A stretch of DNA of 38,183 bases from an uncultured Oscillospiraceae bacterium (GCA_934232845.1 CAKQGD010000012.1:1-38183); one strand, 5' to 3'; shown: positions 16,023-24,283, counted from the stretch's first letter. The notes: a model not told the origin generated them from the letters alone. Translations and numbers: made by a program.

Positions 16023-17846
16023 TCATGGCCTGTTCTGCCTGTTTCCGGGATTTCCATTTGCATTACCAACACCACCGATATTCCCCGCAGCACCGGCGCC
16101 GCCCATATCCCTATGACCTCCCATATTGCCGGAACTGCCATAAACGGTGCTGGTCATAGTAATTTCCGTGCTGGAGGAGCCGACAGTCAGCGTGTATGTA
16201 CTGCCCTGTGTAATGGAGGGATGACTGAGGATCACACAGGCGAAGGGCTGCTCTGCCGTATAGGAAAGCAAAACATTCCCTTTGGTATCCGTCAACTGTA
16301 CCAATGTTCCTGCCGATTGAGTGCCGGTGCTGACCATGATAGCGCCCTGCGTGGAGGAAGCGCTGAAATTCTGTGCCATCGTGGATGCGCCTGCGCCGAT
16401 AAAAGTGCCGCCGCTGATGGTGCCGGTACTGTCAAAGTCCAGAATGGCAGTATCGCCATTGATAGGACCAACCACCGTAATCGTGCCGCCGCTGATCGTC
16501 AGCGTACCGTTGGCATCCAGGCCATCACCATTCGCTTTGATATACAGTGTTCCGCCGGAGATCACGATTTTACCTGTTGAACCACTGAAATTACCCTTGC
16601 CGGGACGTGCGGTCGTTGTTGTTGTCATATCATTTCCTCCGGCAGCGTTCAGGCCGTCGTCCGATGCAACGATGGAAATATTGCCGCCGGAGATCACAAG
16701 ATTGGTGGCCTCAATGCCCTCGTAGCTCTTGGTGATCGAAAGTTTCGTATCAGAGCCGGAGACAGCCAGATCGGTGTCTGCGTGTACGCCGTCATCGCCG
16801 GAGGAAAGCGTATAGCTGCCGCCGGAGATGGTAATAGTGCCGTTGGAGTGGATGCAGTCATCCAGAGTATTGACGTTGAAAGTGCCGCCGGAGATATAGA
16901 TGTCCGAACCGGCCTTGATGCCCTTATAGGACTCTTCGGAGGTGGTCAGGGCTGCAGAGCTGCCTCCGCCCGCTTTTACCGTGAAATTAACGTTTTCAAC
17001 ATTCACAATGGTTTCAGCTTGAATACCGTCATTCCCGGATGTGATGTTGACCGTCCCACCGTAAAGATAGACATAGCCCTTGGAAGTATCTTCATCATTA
17101 TCAGAGCGGATACCGTCACTGCCCGCGTTGATCGTGATATTGCCGCTGTTGATCTTCACACAGTCCTTACCGTTGAGTCCCACCTTATTGGATGTGATCT
17201 TCAGCGTACCCGAGGAGATGATCAAATCATCTTTTGACACGATGCCGTGCTTGTAGTTTCCGTTCAGCACCATCGTTCCGCTGCCGTTGATGGTCAGATC
17301 GGCTTTGCTGAAAATTGCGGCATCCAACGTGGAATCACTGTCTGTAATGGAGTAAGACGAGCCATCAGAGAGTGTATTGGTGGTTTCCTCAGCCAATGTG
17401 ATGGTCACCTTATCTGCTTCTCTTACATAAATAGCGGGCCCTTGGCTGTTTTTGATCGTGGCTCCGTTCAGAATGATGTTGACATCCGCATTGTTGGCAT
17501 CCACGATCACCATGGTATCGGTGATGGTTCCGCTCAAGGTATAGGTTCCGCCTGACGTGATGTGATAGGTCTGTTCACCAGCAGAGGTCGGTTCTATAGT
17601 TTCCTCCGTGACCTCAACTGTTTTTCCGCTTTCCGGTGCGGCGGTCATGGTATCGCTTTCATCAAAGCTGAACTCCATACCGGAAGTATCCGCTGTGGTG
17701 ATGGAAGTATCGGTTTCAGAAACTGCCGAGGTTTCTCCGCTGCCGGTATCCTCCTCGTCAGACTGCTGGCTGGCACACCCTGTCAGCATACCGAGCATAA
17801 GTGCCGCAGACAGCAGAAGTGCAAGGGCGTTTTTATACTTTTTCAA
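16023..17846 (-). CDS. DUF4353-type carbohydrate-binding beta-helix lipoprotein
   Basis: The 607-residue protein starts with a lipoprotein signal (LGMLTGCAS, lipobox Cys 24), then a Ser/Thr/Glu-rich linker to about residue 85. A long run of parallel beta-helix repeats follows, of the form DLTINGSGTMVLNG, LIISSGTLKIT and ISGGTITVVG, each about 20 residues. This is the DUF4353/Cthe_2159 pattern, whose studied member binds acidic polysaccharide such as polygalacturonate. The C-terminus is a Gly/Asn-rich tail after a small beta domain. It should sit on the outer face of the membrane. The start codon is TTG at 17846, with a perfect AGGAGGT seven bases upstream. It is transcribed divergently from the VTC-DUF4956 genes; shared control by the adjacent two-component system is inference. 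Confidence 0.88.
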   Translation of the reverse strand: MKKYKNALALLLSAALMLGMLTGCASQQSDEEDTGSGETSAVSETDTSITTADTSGMEFSFDESDTMTAAPESGKTVEVTEETIEPTSAGEQTYHITSGGTYTLSGTITDTMVIVDANNADVNIILNGATIKNSQGPAIYVREADKVTITLAEETTNTLSDGSSYSITDSDSTLDAAIFSKADLTINGSGTMVLNGNYKHGIVSKDDLIISSGTLKITSNKVGLNGKDCVKINSGNITINAGSDGIRSDNDEDTSKGYVYLYGGTVNITSGNDGIQAETIVNVENVNFTVKAGGGSSAALTTSEESYKGIKAGSDIYISGGTFNVNTLDDCIHSNGTITISGGSYTLSSGDDGVHADTDLAVSGSDTKLSITKSYEGIEATNLVISGGNISIVASDDGLNAAGGNDMTTTTTARPGKGNFSGSTGKIVISGGTLYIKANGDGLDANGTLTISGGTITVVGPINGDTAILDFDSTGTISGGTFIGAGASTMAQNFSASSTQGAIMVSTGTQSAGTLVQLTDTKGNVLLSYTAEQPFACVILSHPSITQGSTYTLTVGSSSTEITMTSTVYGSSGNMGGHRDMGGAGAAGNIGGVGNANGNPGNRQNRP

Positions 17847-17896
17847 TAGAATGACCTCCTAATGATATAGCCTGATCCTATGGTATCCATCGTACC

Positions 17897-18009
17897 GTTG
17901 GCACTATTGAACCCCGCCAACTTAAAGCGAAATTAAAGAAAATGTTGTTGGCGAAAGCCTTTACAAAATGTTCATTTCTTTTCGTGTCTGTCTTTAGGTT
18001 CATTTTAGG
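17897..18009. promoter_or_regulatory. Divergent control region with paired 11-bp-spaced direct repeats
   Basis: Two direct-repeat pairs stand out: TTAAAG-N5-TTAAAG (17922-17938) and TTTAGG-N5-TTTAGG (17993-18009). Both have 11-base periodicity, the spacing at which OmpR/PhoB-class regulators bind tandem half-sites. An inverted repeat GTTGGC...GCCAAC (17897-17921) lies beside the first pair. The region separates the lipoprotein gene from the VTC gene. The nearest OmpR-class regulator is encoded at 19571. Binding is not shown; the geometry is what the sequence supports. Confidence 0.45.
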
Positions 18010-18055
18010 CTGGAGGCGCAGGATGGGGGCAGAGACAGAAAAAGGAGGTCAATCC

Positions 18056-18841
18056 ATGACTAAAAAGATTCAGCAGAGCTTCAAGCGGTTTGAGAAGAAA
18101 TATCTTTTGACTCCTGCCCAATATGACGCTCTGCTTGACAGCATGATGCCTTACATGAAAGTGGATGAGTACGGACGCTACACAATCTGCAACATCTATT
18201 ATGATACGGATAATTTTGAGCTGATCCGAACCTCTTTGGAAAAAACCGTTTACAAAGAAAAACTGCGGCTTCGCAGCTACGGCACACCGGCAGACGATGA
18301 AAAAGTTTTTGTGGAGATCAAGAAAAAATTTGATCAAGTGGTCTATAAGCGACGGGCTGTGATGCCTTGCACGGAAGCGGCCAGCTATCTGGCGGGAGAT
18401 GCCTATCCGCTGAAAGCAGATCAGATCTGCCATGAGATCGATTGGTTCCTGAAATCGTATCAGCCCAAGCCCAAGGTTTTTATCGCCTATGACCGTGTAG
18501 CCTTGGCGGGTATCGAAAATGAGGAACTGCGTGTCACCTTTGATACCAATCTGCGTTGGCGGGACTACGATTTGGATCTTCGCAAAGGGGATCACGGGCA
18601 GCTGATTCTTCCACAAGACCGTATCCTGATGGAAATCAAGATTCCCGGCACTTCCTCCGTGTGGCTCGGTCATCTGCTGAGTGAAGTCGGCGTATTTCCC
18701 ACTTCTTTTTCTAAATATGGAACCTGCTATAAAGAACATCTGCTGTCGCGTTCGCTGCCTCAAAACAAGATTTTTGTTTCTTGCCAAGCTCCTAAACTCA
18801 GTACGGCAAAACCCATGAAGGAGGCGCGTATCAGTGCTTAA
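18056..18841 (+). CDS. VTC-domain (CYTH-like) protein, possible polyphosphate polymerase
   Basis: The 261-residue protein has the VTC domain fold pattern: an N-terminal RFEKKYLLTPAQYDAL with the charged E-K pair, YTICNIYYDT, KLRLRSYG, VFVEIKKKFD, VYKRRA and, near the end, RILMEIKIPG. In yeast Vtc4 this tunnel domain makes polyphosphate from ATP; bacterial versions are less studied and could act on another polyphosphate substrate. The basic residues lining the strands (LRLRS, KKK, YKRR, EIK) are kept. ATG 18056 follows a perfect AAAGGAGG. The stop overlaps the DUF4956 start by eight bases, a strong sign that the two act together. Confidence 0.87.
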   Translation: MTKKIQQSFKRFEKKYLLTPAQYDALLDSMMPYMKVDEYGRYTICNIYYDTDNFELIRTSLEKTVYKEKLRLRSYGTPADDEKVFVEIKKKFDQVVYKRRAVMPCTEAASYLAGDAYPLKADQICHEIDWFLKSYQPKPKVFIAYDRVALAGIENEELRVTFDTNLRWRDYDLDLRKGDHGQLILPQDRILMEIKIPGTSSVWLGHLLSEVGVFPTSFSKYGTCYKEHLLSRSLPQNKIFVSCQAPKLSTAKPMKEARISA

Positions 18842-19496
18842 TTCCATTGTTGATATTCAAATCACCGTTTCGGTGTTTGCCATTTGTACGGCAGTTTCTC
18901 TGGCTCTCGGATTGGGAACCGCGTTGCTTTGTATGTATAAAAACCGCTGCACCCAGAGCTTTGTTTTGACCCTTGCAATGCTGCCCGCTGTTGTACAGGT
19001 AGTCATTATGCTGGTCAACGGTAACATTGGCGCTGGGGTTGCCGTCGCCGGAGCTTTCAGCTTAGTGCGGTTCCGCTCGGTTCCCGGAACCGCACGGGAG
19101 ATCGGCATGATTTTTCTCGCCATGGCCATTGGGCTTGCCACAGGCATGGGTTATGTGACGCTGGCCATCCTGTTCTTTATTGTGATGGCAGTCTTTGTTC
19201 TTGCACTGTCCGTGCTGCGGTTTGGCAGCGGGAACGAGCATGAGCGCGAACTGAAAATCACCATCCCGGAGAATCTGGACTATGACGGACTTTTTGACGA
19301 TCTGTTTCGTAAATACACCCGTTCTGCACAGTTGTACCGGGTCAAAACCAGCAACATGGGGACGCTTTATGAGTTGGATTATCATGTTGTATTGAAAACA
19401 GAGCGAATTCCCAAGGACTTTCTGGATGAGCTCCGCTGCCGGAATGGAAATTTGAATATCGTTTGTGGCAGGGTTACCTCCAAGGAAGCTCTTTGA
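18834..19496 (+). CDS. DUF4956 membrane protein
   Basis: The 220-residue protein has four predicted membrane helices in the first 130 residues and a cytoplasmic alpha/beta tail. The signature of DUF4956 is plain: GAFSLVRFRSVPGTAREIG followed by a Gly-rich helix (IGLATGMGYVT). Function is unsettled; it is repeatedly found next to VTC-domain genes. GTG 18834 is preceded by AAGGAGG. It likely forms a membrane partner for the VTC protein, for example a channel or anchor for its product, which is inference. Confidence 0.88.
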   Translation: MLNSIVDIQITVSVFAICTAVSLALGLGTALLCMYKNRCTQSFVLTLAMLPAVVQVVIMLVNGNIGAGVAVAGAFSLVRFRSVPGTAREIGMIFLAMAIGLATGMGYVTLAILFFIVMAVFVLALSVLRFGSGNEHERELKITIPENLDYDGLFDDLFRKYTRSAQLYRVKTSNMGTLYELDYHVVLKTERIPKDFLDELRCRNGNLNIVCGRVTSKEAL

Positions 19497-19506
19497 TACA
19501 GAAACG

Positions 19507-19553
19507 GGCAGGAGCCGGGAAACATTGTGTTTCGCGGATTCCTGCCTTATAAT
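19507..19553 (+). promoter_or_regulatory. Promoter of the two-component operon overlapping a hairpin
   Basis: GGCAGGA (19507-19513) pairs with TCCTGCC (19540-19546), with inner CCG/CGG and AAA/TTT pairing. TTGTGT (19525-19530), 17 bases and TATAAT (19548-19553) form a sigma-A promoter whose -35 lies in the loop side of the hairpin. Transcription would start near 19560, about 10 bases before the ATG. The hairpin could also end upstream transcripts. Confidence 0.6.
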
Positions 19554-19570
19554 AAGTTTAGGTGATTGAT

Positions 19571-20254
19571 ATGCGTATTTTAATTGCGGAAGATGAATTA
19601 GATTTGGCTGAGGCTTTGACCGTGTTTTTTGAGAGAAATCAATTTGCGGTAGACACTGTACATGACGGAGCCAGCGCTTACGACTACGCCTGCGTTGGAA
19701 AATACGATGCTATCATCCTGGATGTGATGATGCCAAAAATGGATGGTATTCAGGTGCTTCGAAAATTACGTCAGGACGGAATTTCTGTGCCCATTATGAT
19801 GCTGACAGCGAAAGCGGAAAAGGATGACCGTATCACCGGCTTTGACTCTGGGGCAGACGATTATCTCCCCAAGCCCTTTGCGCCGGATGAATTGATCTCC
19901 CGTGTGCGGGCCATGATGCGCCGAAGCGGGAATGACTACAAAGCCGCTGAACTGTCTTTCGGAGATCTGGTTCTGGACAGCGGTACAGGAGAGCTTCTCT
20001 GCGGCAATCAGGAAACAAAACTGAGTGGGAAAGAGTTTCAGGTCATGGAGTTGTTCATGCGTGACCCGAAGACGATTTTTTCAGCTGACCGCATCATGGA
20101 ACGGGTTTGGGGATGGGACTGTGAGGCAGAAATCAATGTTGTTTGGGTCAACATCTCAAATCTCCGAAAGAAAATCAAGGGCATTGGTTCCCGCGTGGTG
20201 ATCCGGGTAAGCCGGGGTCTGGGCTATTCATTGGAGGACGGAAATGATCCATAA
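19571..20254 (+). CDS. OmpR-family response regulator
   Basis: The 227-residue protein has a receiver domain (about 1-115) with acidic pocket E7-D8, phospho-acceptor Asp51 in IILDVMMPKMDG, a switch Thr in MLTAK and the conserved Lys in LPKPF. A winged-helix DNA-binding domain follows (about 128-222, ending VSRGLGYSLE). It would bind tandem DNA repeats when phosphorylated. ATG 19571 has AGGTGA five bases upstream; an in-frame GTG at 19562 is less likely. The gene overlaps the histidine-kinase gene by 11 bases. The probable targets, by proximity, are the VTC and lipoprotein genes. Confidence 0.95.
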   Translation: MRILIAEDELDLAEALTVFFERNQFAVDTVHDGASAYDYACVGKYDAIILDVMMPKMDGIQVLRKLRQDGISVPIMMLTAKAEKDDRITGFDSGADDYLPKPFAPDELISRVRAMMRRSGNDYKAAELSFGDLVLDSGTGELLCGNQETKLSGKEFQVMELFMRDPKTIFSADRIMERVWGWDCEAEINVVWVNISNLRKKIKGIGSRVVIRVSRGLGYSLEDGNDP

Positions 20255-21479
20255 ATTGCAGAGAAAATTTATTGCCATCGCCATGGTGTCTGTATCCCTT
20301 GTTATGTTCGTTTTAGGCGTTTCCATCAATGTGATTAACTTCATTTCTACAAATAACGATCTGAATACCCGCCTGGAAATGATTTTTGAAAACGAAGGTT
20401 CCATGCCTCAATTTTCTGCTCCCGAAAAACCGGGCCAAAAGCGAGATCCTCATTTTACTGCTGAAACGCCGTTCTCTACACGTTACTTTGTTCTGCGTTA
20501 TACGCAGTCGGGAAAACTGCTCAATGCGAATATGAAAAACATTGCCGCCGTCACGGAAGACGATGCGGAGACTTATCTGACCATCGCTTCGGAACACGGT
20601 GAGGGCTTCGGTTACAGTGGAAACTATAAATTTTATGTAGCGACTACCGGCGACAACCGCTTTATGGCGATTTTTTTGGATTGCTACGATGAGCTGCATA
20701 CGCTCCAAGGCTTTGCCGCAGTTTCTTTGTTGGTTGTTCTTATTTGTGTCGTTTTGGTTTTTTCCATGGTGGTATTGCTCTCCAAGTGGGCTATTGCGCC
20801 GACGATAGAGACCATGGAAAAACAGAAGCAGTTCATTACGGATGCCAGTCACGAATTGAAGACTCCGCTCACCGTCATCAACACCAGCCTTAAAGTGTTG
20901 GAGATGGATACGGGCAAAAGTAAGTGGATCGACAAAATGAAGAGACAGACAGATAAGCTGTCTCGGCTGGTCAATGATCTGGTAACACTTTCCCGGTTGG
21001 ACGAGGAACATCCTTCGCTCCAAATCAGCGAATTTAATATCAGTGCAGCGGTCGAAGAAGTTGCCGACTCGTTTCGCGACCACGCCACAGCGCATGGCCA
21101 TACCCTTACTCTGCAAGTCACACCGGAACTATTCTATATCGGAGATGAATCAGCAATCCGGCAGCTTGCATCCATATTGCTGGACAATGCCATTAAGTAT
21201 TCCGATGCAGGAGGGGAGATCACTCTGGAACTTCGCAAAGAGAAAAAGAAACTGCTGTTTCAGACTTCCAATCCCTGTACGGCAATGAATGCGGAGGAAG
21301 CAGATAAGTTATTTGACCGTTTCTATCGCCCGGACAAATCTAGATCCAGTCAGACGGGTGGTTTCGGCATTGGATTGTCTATTGCTAAAAGTATTGTAGA
21401 GTCTCATAGAGGCACTATTAAAGCGGATTGCACTCAAACGCACCGTGTACAGTTTACCGTAGAATTCAAATTGATCTGA
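20244..21479 (+). CDS. Membrane sensor histidine kinase
   Basis: The 411-residue kinase has two membrane helices (about 10-33 and 155-178) flanking an extracellular sensor domain of roughly 120 residues with no family I recognise. After these come the dimerisation box ASHELKTPLT (phospho-His about 203) and an ATPase domain with the N box LLDNAIKYSDAGGEI, F box LFDRFYR and G box GGFGIGLSIAKSIVE. It should phosphorylate the regulator encoded just upstream. All catalytic motifs look intact. A 13-bp inverted repeat lies 20 bases after the stop. Confidence 0.95.
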   Translation: MIHKLQRKFIAIAMVSVSLVMFVLGVSINVINFISTNNDLNTRLEMIFENEGSMPQFSAPEKPGQKRDPHFTAETPFSTRYFVLRYTQSGKLLNANMKNIAAVTEDDAETYLTIASEHGEGFGYSGNYKFYVATTGDNRFMAIFLDCYDELHTLQGFAAVSLLVVLICVVLVFSMVVLLSKWAIAPTIETMEKQKQFITDASHELKTPLTVINTSLKVLEMDTGKSKWIDKMKRQTDKLSRLVNDLVTLSRLDEEHPSLQISEFNISAAVEEVADSFRDHATAHGHTLTLQVTPELFYIGDESAIRQLASILLDNAIKYSDAGGEITLELRKEKKKLLFQTSNPCTAMNAEEADKLFDRFYRPDKSRSSQTGGFGIGLSIAKSIVESHRGTIKADCTQTHRVQFTVEFKLI

Positions 21480-21824
21480 AGCCGCTGCTTGTCGGCAACT
21501 GACTTAATTCTCAGAATTGAGTCAGCTATATTCTGCGCTGCTGAAATTCATAAGACCTTTCTCTGCTATTGCTCCCACCACCCACTCCGCAAATGCGTAT
21601 TGGTTCAGAGACCGCCAAGCTCCGTTACCATAAAATCAGGCGAAAGCCTAATCTCGCAGTTTTCCGGTGAGGTTCACATCCATGTATGACCTCAGATATT
21701 CGTGGGTCCCGTAAGGGCAGCCATAACCGCCCTGTACGCAGGAAACTTCCATGAAGGTCTGCAGTTTTGACGCTGTGCCGGCAGCGCAGGTGAGCGCCCT
21801 TCCGTCAGAGCGGAAAGGACAAAA
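21480..21824. other. Spacer with an inverted repeat and mobile-element leader
   Basis: CTGACTTAATTCT (21499-21511) faces AGAATTGAGTCAG (21513-21525), a near-perfect palindrome without a clear T-run. No gene is supportable. The part after about 21690 resembles the untranslated leader that precedes sigma-like genes of clostridial conjugative elements, and ends with GGAAAGGAC before the ATG at 21825. Confidence 0.45.
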
Positions 21825-22214
21825 ATGAACGACTCTGTCGTGATCGAATACAATGGTGAGCAAGTGTCGGTGCCAAAGGAGGCAGCAGACTTCCTGGAGC
21901 AGGATTGAAAACGGGAACGAGCGCAGAAAAAGCAGGACGCAAGGCATCTGAGTAAAAGTGAGTTTGAAACGGTGCTGTCCGGTTTGGAGTGCGTCAGGCG
22001 TCCCGTGGAGGATGCCATGCTCCGGAACCTTCGACTTGAAAATCTGCGGAGAGCCATGGAGGAACTGGATGCCGGAGAGCAGGGAATGCTCTCCCTCCGG
22101 TACGACGACAAGTTGGCCATGGAGGAGATCGGCAAGTTCTACGGCATTTCCAAAATGGCGGTATCAAAGCGGCCGAAAGAGCTTCACGAAAATTTGGGGC
22201 GCTCTGTCTATTGA
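21825..22214 (+). pseudogene. Sigma-70-like factor of a conjugative element, broken by one TGA
   Basis: The frame MNDSVVIEYNGEQVSVPKE continues to a TGA at 21906-21908, then goes on without further stops to 22214: KRERAQKKQDARHLS, LRYDDKLAMEEIGKFYGISK, MAVSKRPKELHENL. This is the small sigma-like protein seen on clostridial integrative elements: a short N-terminal part and a region-4 helix-turn-helix (FYGISKMAVSKR). Relatives have EQDRKR where this has EQD-stop-KR, so a single CGA to TGA change at codon 28 would explain it. The helix-turn-helix also has Pro where Leu is usual (SKRPKE). The upstream GGAAAGGAC is a fair ribosome site. The C-terminal part could restart at the GTG/ATG near 21972. 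Confidence 0.8.
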
Positions 22215-22243
22215 CAGGGTGCCTCAAATTTTTGATCGCCGAA

Positions 22244-22697
22244 AAGTGGAGATGCAAATATCATATCGTCTTTGAACCGATTTGTACCGAAATACCGCAG
22301 ACAGGTAATTTACGGAAAAATAAAAGCGGATGTGGGGAAAATACTGCGGGAATTGAGCGAACGCAAAGGAGCAGAGAACATCGGGGCGGAATGCTGCCGG
22401 GATCACATCCATATGCTGGTGTCGATACCGCCCCATTTGAGTGCAGCAAGTTTCATGGGATACTTGAAAAGTAAAACCAGCCTAATGATTTTCGACCGTC
22501 ATGCGAATTTGAAGTACAAATATGGGAATCGGCATTTCTGGTGCAGGGGGTATTTTGCAGATACGGTCGGAAGACATGAAACTGCAATCCGAGAATATAT
22601 CAAAAATCAACTGCAAGAAGACATAGCATCACATCAGATAAGCCTCAAAGAATATATGGACCCGTTTACGGGGGGGGGCAAGAGTACGGAGGCGTAA
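22244..22697 (+). pseudogene. IS200/IS605-family transposase TnpA, frameshifted
   Basis: TnpA of this family is a single-stranded-DNA transposase using a catalytic tyrosine and an HUH motif. The residues KWRCKYHIVFE (22244-22276) lie in one frame, and the rest (VPKYRRQVIYGKIKADVGKI, then DHIHMLVSIPPHLS with the HxH pair, and YIKNQLQED with the C-terminal helix Tyr) in another. The break coincides with a 10-bp tandem near-duplication (22271-22290). The first ten or so residues before KW are also not family-like, so the N-terminus is lost. The rest reads cleanly to GGGKSTEA and stop. Confidence 0.88.
22271..22290. repeat. 10-bp tandem near-duplication inside tnpA
   Basis: TTTGAACCGA is followed directly by TTTGTACCGA. 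Ten extra bases shift the reading frame by one. Removing one unit restores a continuous family-like frame from KYHIVF to PKYRRQ. Confidence 0.85.
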
Positions 22698-22723
22698 AAA
22701 ACAGCCCCCGAGTAAGGGGGCTG
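22697..22723 (-). terminator. Strong minus-strand terminator at the end of the IS remnant
   Basis: CAGCCCCC (22702-22709) pairs with GGGGGCTG (22716-22723) over GAGTAA. On the minus strand T6 follows. It lies about 125 bases past the murC stop and probably ends the murC transcript. Confidence 0.75.
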
Positions 22724-22809
22724 ACAGAGGGAAAAGTGTGATTGTCAGGCCGTTTCAGTGTCCCCTTAAGGAGGCGGCCACAGGAGATAGGTCCTTATAG
22801 AGCATGGTC

Positions 22810-22834
22810 AAACCATCAGTTCAACTGGTGGTTT
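22810..22834 (+). mobile_element. Right-end hairpin of an IS200/IS605 element
   Basis: AAACCATCAG-TTCAA-CTGGTGGTTT is an imperfect subterminal hairpin followed by TGATT, as expected of the end recognised by IS200/IS605 TnpA. The left-end counterpart is not recognisable, so the element is a remnant. It stops 14 bases before the murC stop codon. Confidence 0.6.
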
Positions 22835-22848
22835 TGATTTCAGATGCA

Positions 22849-24231
22849 TCAGGAATTTTCAAGCATCATCTTAGCACATTTATACACATCGCCGCAGCCG
22901 AGCGTGATGACAAAATCTCCGGGCTTCGCATTTTTTAAAACGTAATCGCGGATCTCCTCGAATGTTTCAAACCAGACGCTGCCGGGGATTTTTTTTGCCA
23001 GATCAGCAGTGGAAATGCCATAGGTGTTGATTTCACGAGCGCCCATAATGGCAGACATCACGACATGGTCCGCGACGGGAAGCACCCGGGCGAAGTCGTC
23101 AAGCAGAAGAGCGGTCCTCGAAAAAGTAAACGGCTGAAAGACGGCCCAGACGGAGCGATACCCCAGTTCTTTGCAGGCCAGCAGAGTTGCTTTCAGTTCG
23201 GTGGGATGATGCGCGTAGTCGTCGGCAATTGTGACGCCGTTTTTAACGCCGAGAATTTCCATACGGCGATGAACGCCGCAGAACGATGCGAGTCCCTTTT
23301 GCACGGCTTTTGGCGGGGCGCCCGCTGTGAGTGAAGCTGCCGCAGCCGCAGCCGCGTTGAGCAGATTGTGCTTTCCCGGAACGTTGAGCTTGAGGGAGTC
23401 AATGCGTTCTCCGCGCCAGAGCAGACTGAATTCGGCGTGAGAGCCGTCTTTCCAGACGATGTCAATGGGACGGCAGTCGTTCTGTTCGCCGAAACCAAAG
23501 GAAACCATCTCTTTTCCCTCAAGTCCCAAAACAGCAAGACGTGTATTTTCGTCATCGCCGTTGTATACGACGGTGCGTGAGGTCAGCTCACCGAAACGGT
23601 GAAAGGATGCCCGCAGGCGCTCCATTGTCTTAAAGTAATCCAGATGGTCGTCGTCGATATTGAGAATGACCGAAATATCGGGAGAGAGATGCAGAAATGT
23701 ATCTACAAATTCACAGGCTTCCACGACCATGGCTTCGCTTTTTCCGGCGCGTCCGCTTCCGCCGATGGCGTTGAGCTTTCCGCCGATTACGGCCGAGGGA
23801 TCCATATTGGCCGCAAGAAGAATCTGCGTCGTCATCGAGGTGGTGGTTGTTTTTCCGTGTGTACCTGAAACACAGATGCAGTTGGAGTAGCGGCGGGTTA
23901 AGAGTCCCAGCATCTCGCTGCGCTCAATGAGAGGAATTCCGCGGCGCCGTGCCTCGGCGAGCTCGACATTATCGGACATAATCGCCGCGGAATATACAAC
24001 CGCGTCTGCAGAACCGATATTTTCCGCATGATGTCCGATTGTGACAGGAATTCCCATGGCGCGTTCCTGGTCGATGGTGTCGCCGGGATTGTTGTCGGAA
24101 CCGGTGATCGTATAGCCTTGAGAGAGCAGAATCTGTACGATGGGAAACATTCCGCTGCCGCCGATTCCCACAAAATGCAGGGAATGGCAGCGATGCAGCA
24201 GATCTTCTGTAAGCGTAGAATGATTTGTCAC
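22849..24231 (-). CDS. murC: UDP-N-acetylmuramate--L-alanine ligase
   Basis: The 460-residue cytoplasmic ligase adds L-alanine to UDP-MurNAc, using ATP, in peptidoglycan precursor synthesis. Visible are the N-terminal Rossmann motif HFVGIGGSGM, the Mur-ligase P-loop GTHGKTTTTSM (about 124), the conserved NIDDDHLDYF, GKHNLLNAAAA and DDYAHHPTELKATL. Length is normal. I choose GTG 24231 because GGAGG sits eight bases upstream; a TTG 21 bases earlier would place that ribosome site inside the gene. It is a single-gene transcript with a long leader from the promoter at 24390. Confidence 0.97.
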   Translation of the reverse strand: MTNHSTLTEDLLHRCHSLHFVGIGGSGMFPIVQILLSQGYTITGSDNNPGDTIDQERAMGIPVTIGHHAENIGSADAVVYSAAIMSDNVELAEARRRGIPLIERSEMLGLLTRRYSNCICVSGTHGKTTTTSMTTQILLAANMDPSAVIGGKLNAIGGSGRAGKSEAMVVEACEFVDTFLHLSPDISVILNIDDDHLDYFKTMERLRASFHRFGELTSRTVVYNGDDENTRLAVLGLEGKEMVSFGFGEQNDCRPIDIVWKDGSHAEFSLLWRGERIDSLKLNVPGKHNLLNAAAAAAASLTAGAPPKAVQKGLASFCGVHRRMEILGVKNGVTIADDYAHHPTELKATLLACKELGYRSVWAVFQPFTFSRTALLLDDFARVLPVADHVVMSAIMGAREINTYGISTADLAKKIPGSVWFETFEEIRDYVLKNAKPGDFVITLGCGDVYKCAKMMLENS

Positions 24232-24283
24232 AATGGAGACCTCCGGTTTCAAATATAAAATAGTTTGAGAGTATTCTGCTCAG

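Noticed and set aside
16023..17846. Repeats in the DUF4353 gene as tandem DNA repeats
   Set aside because: They are about 20-residue beta-helix rungs with varied codons, not conserved DNA units.
21906..21908. TGA in the sigma-like gene as a selenocysteine or recoded codon
   Set aside because: TGA ends many intact genes in this window, no SECIS-like hairpin follows it, and relatives have Arg at the position.
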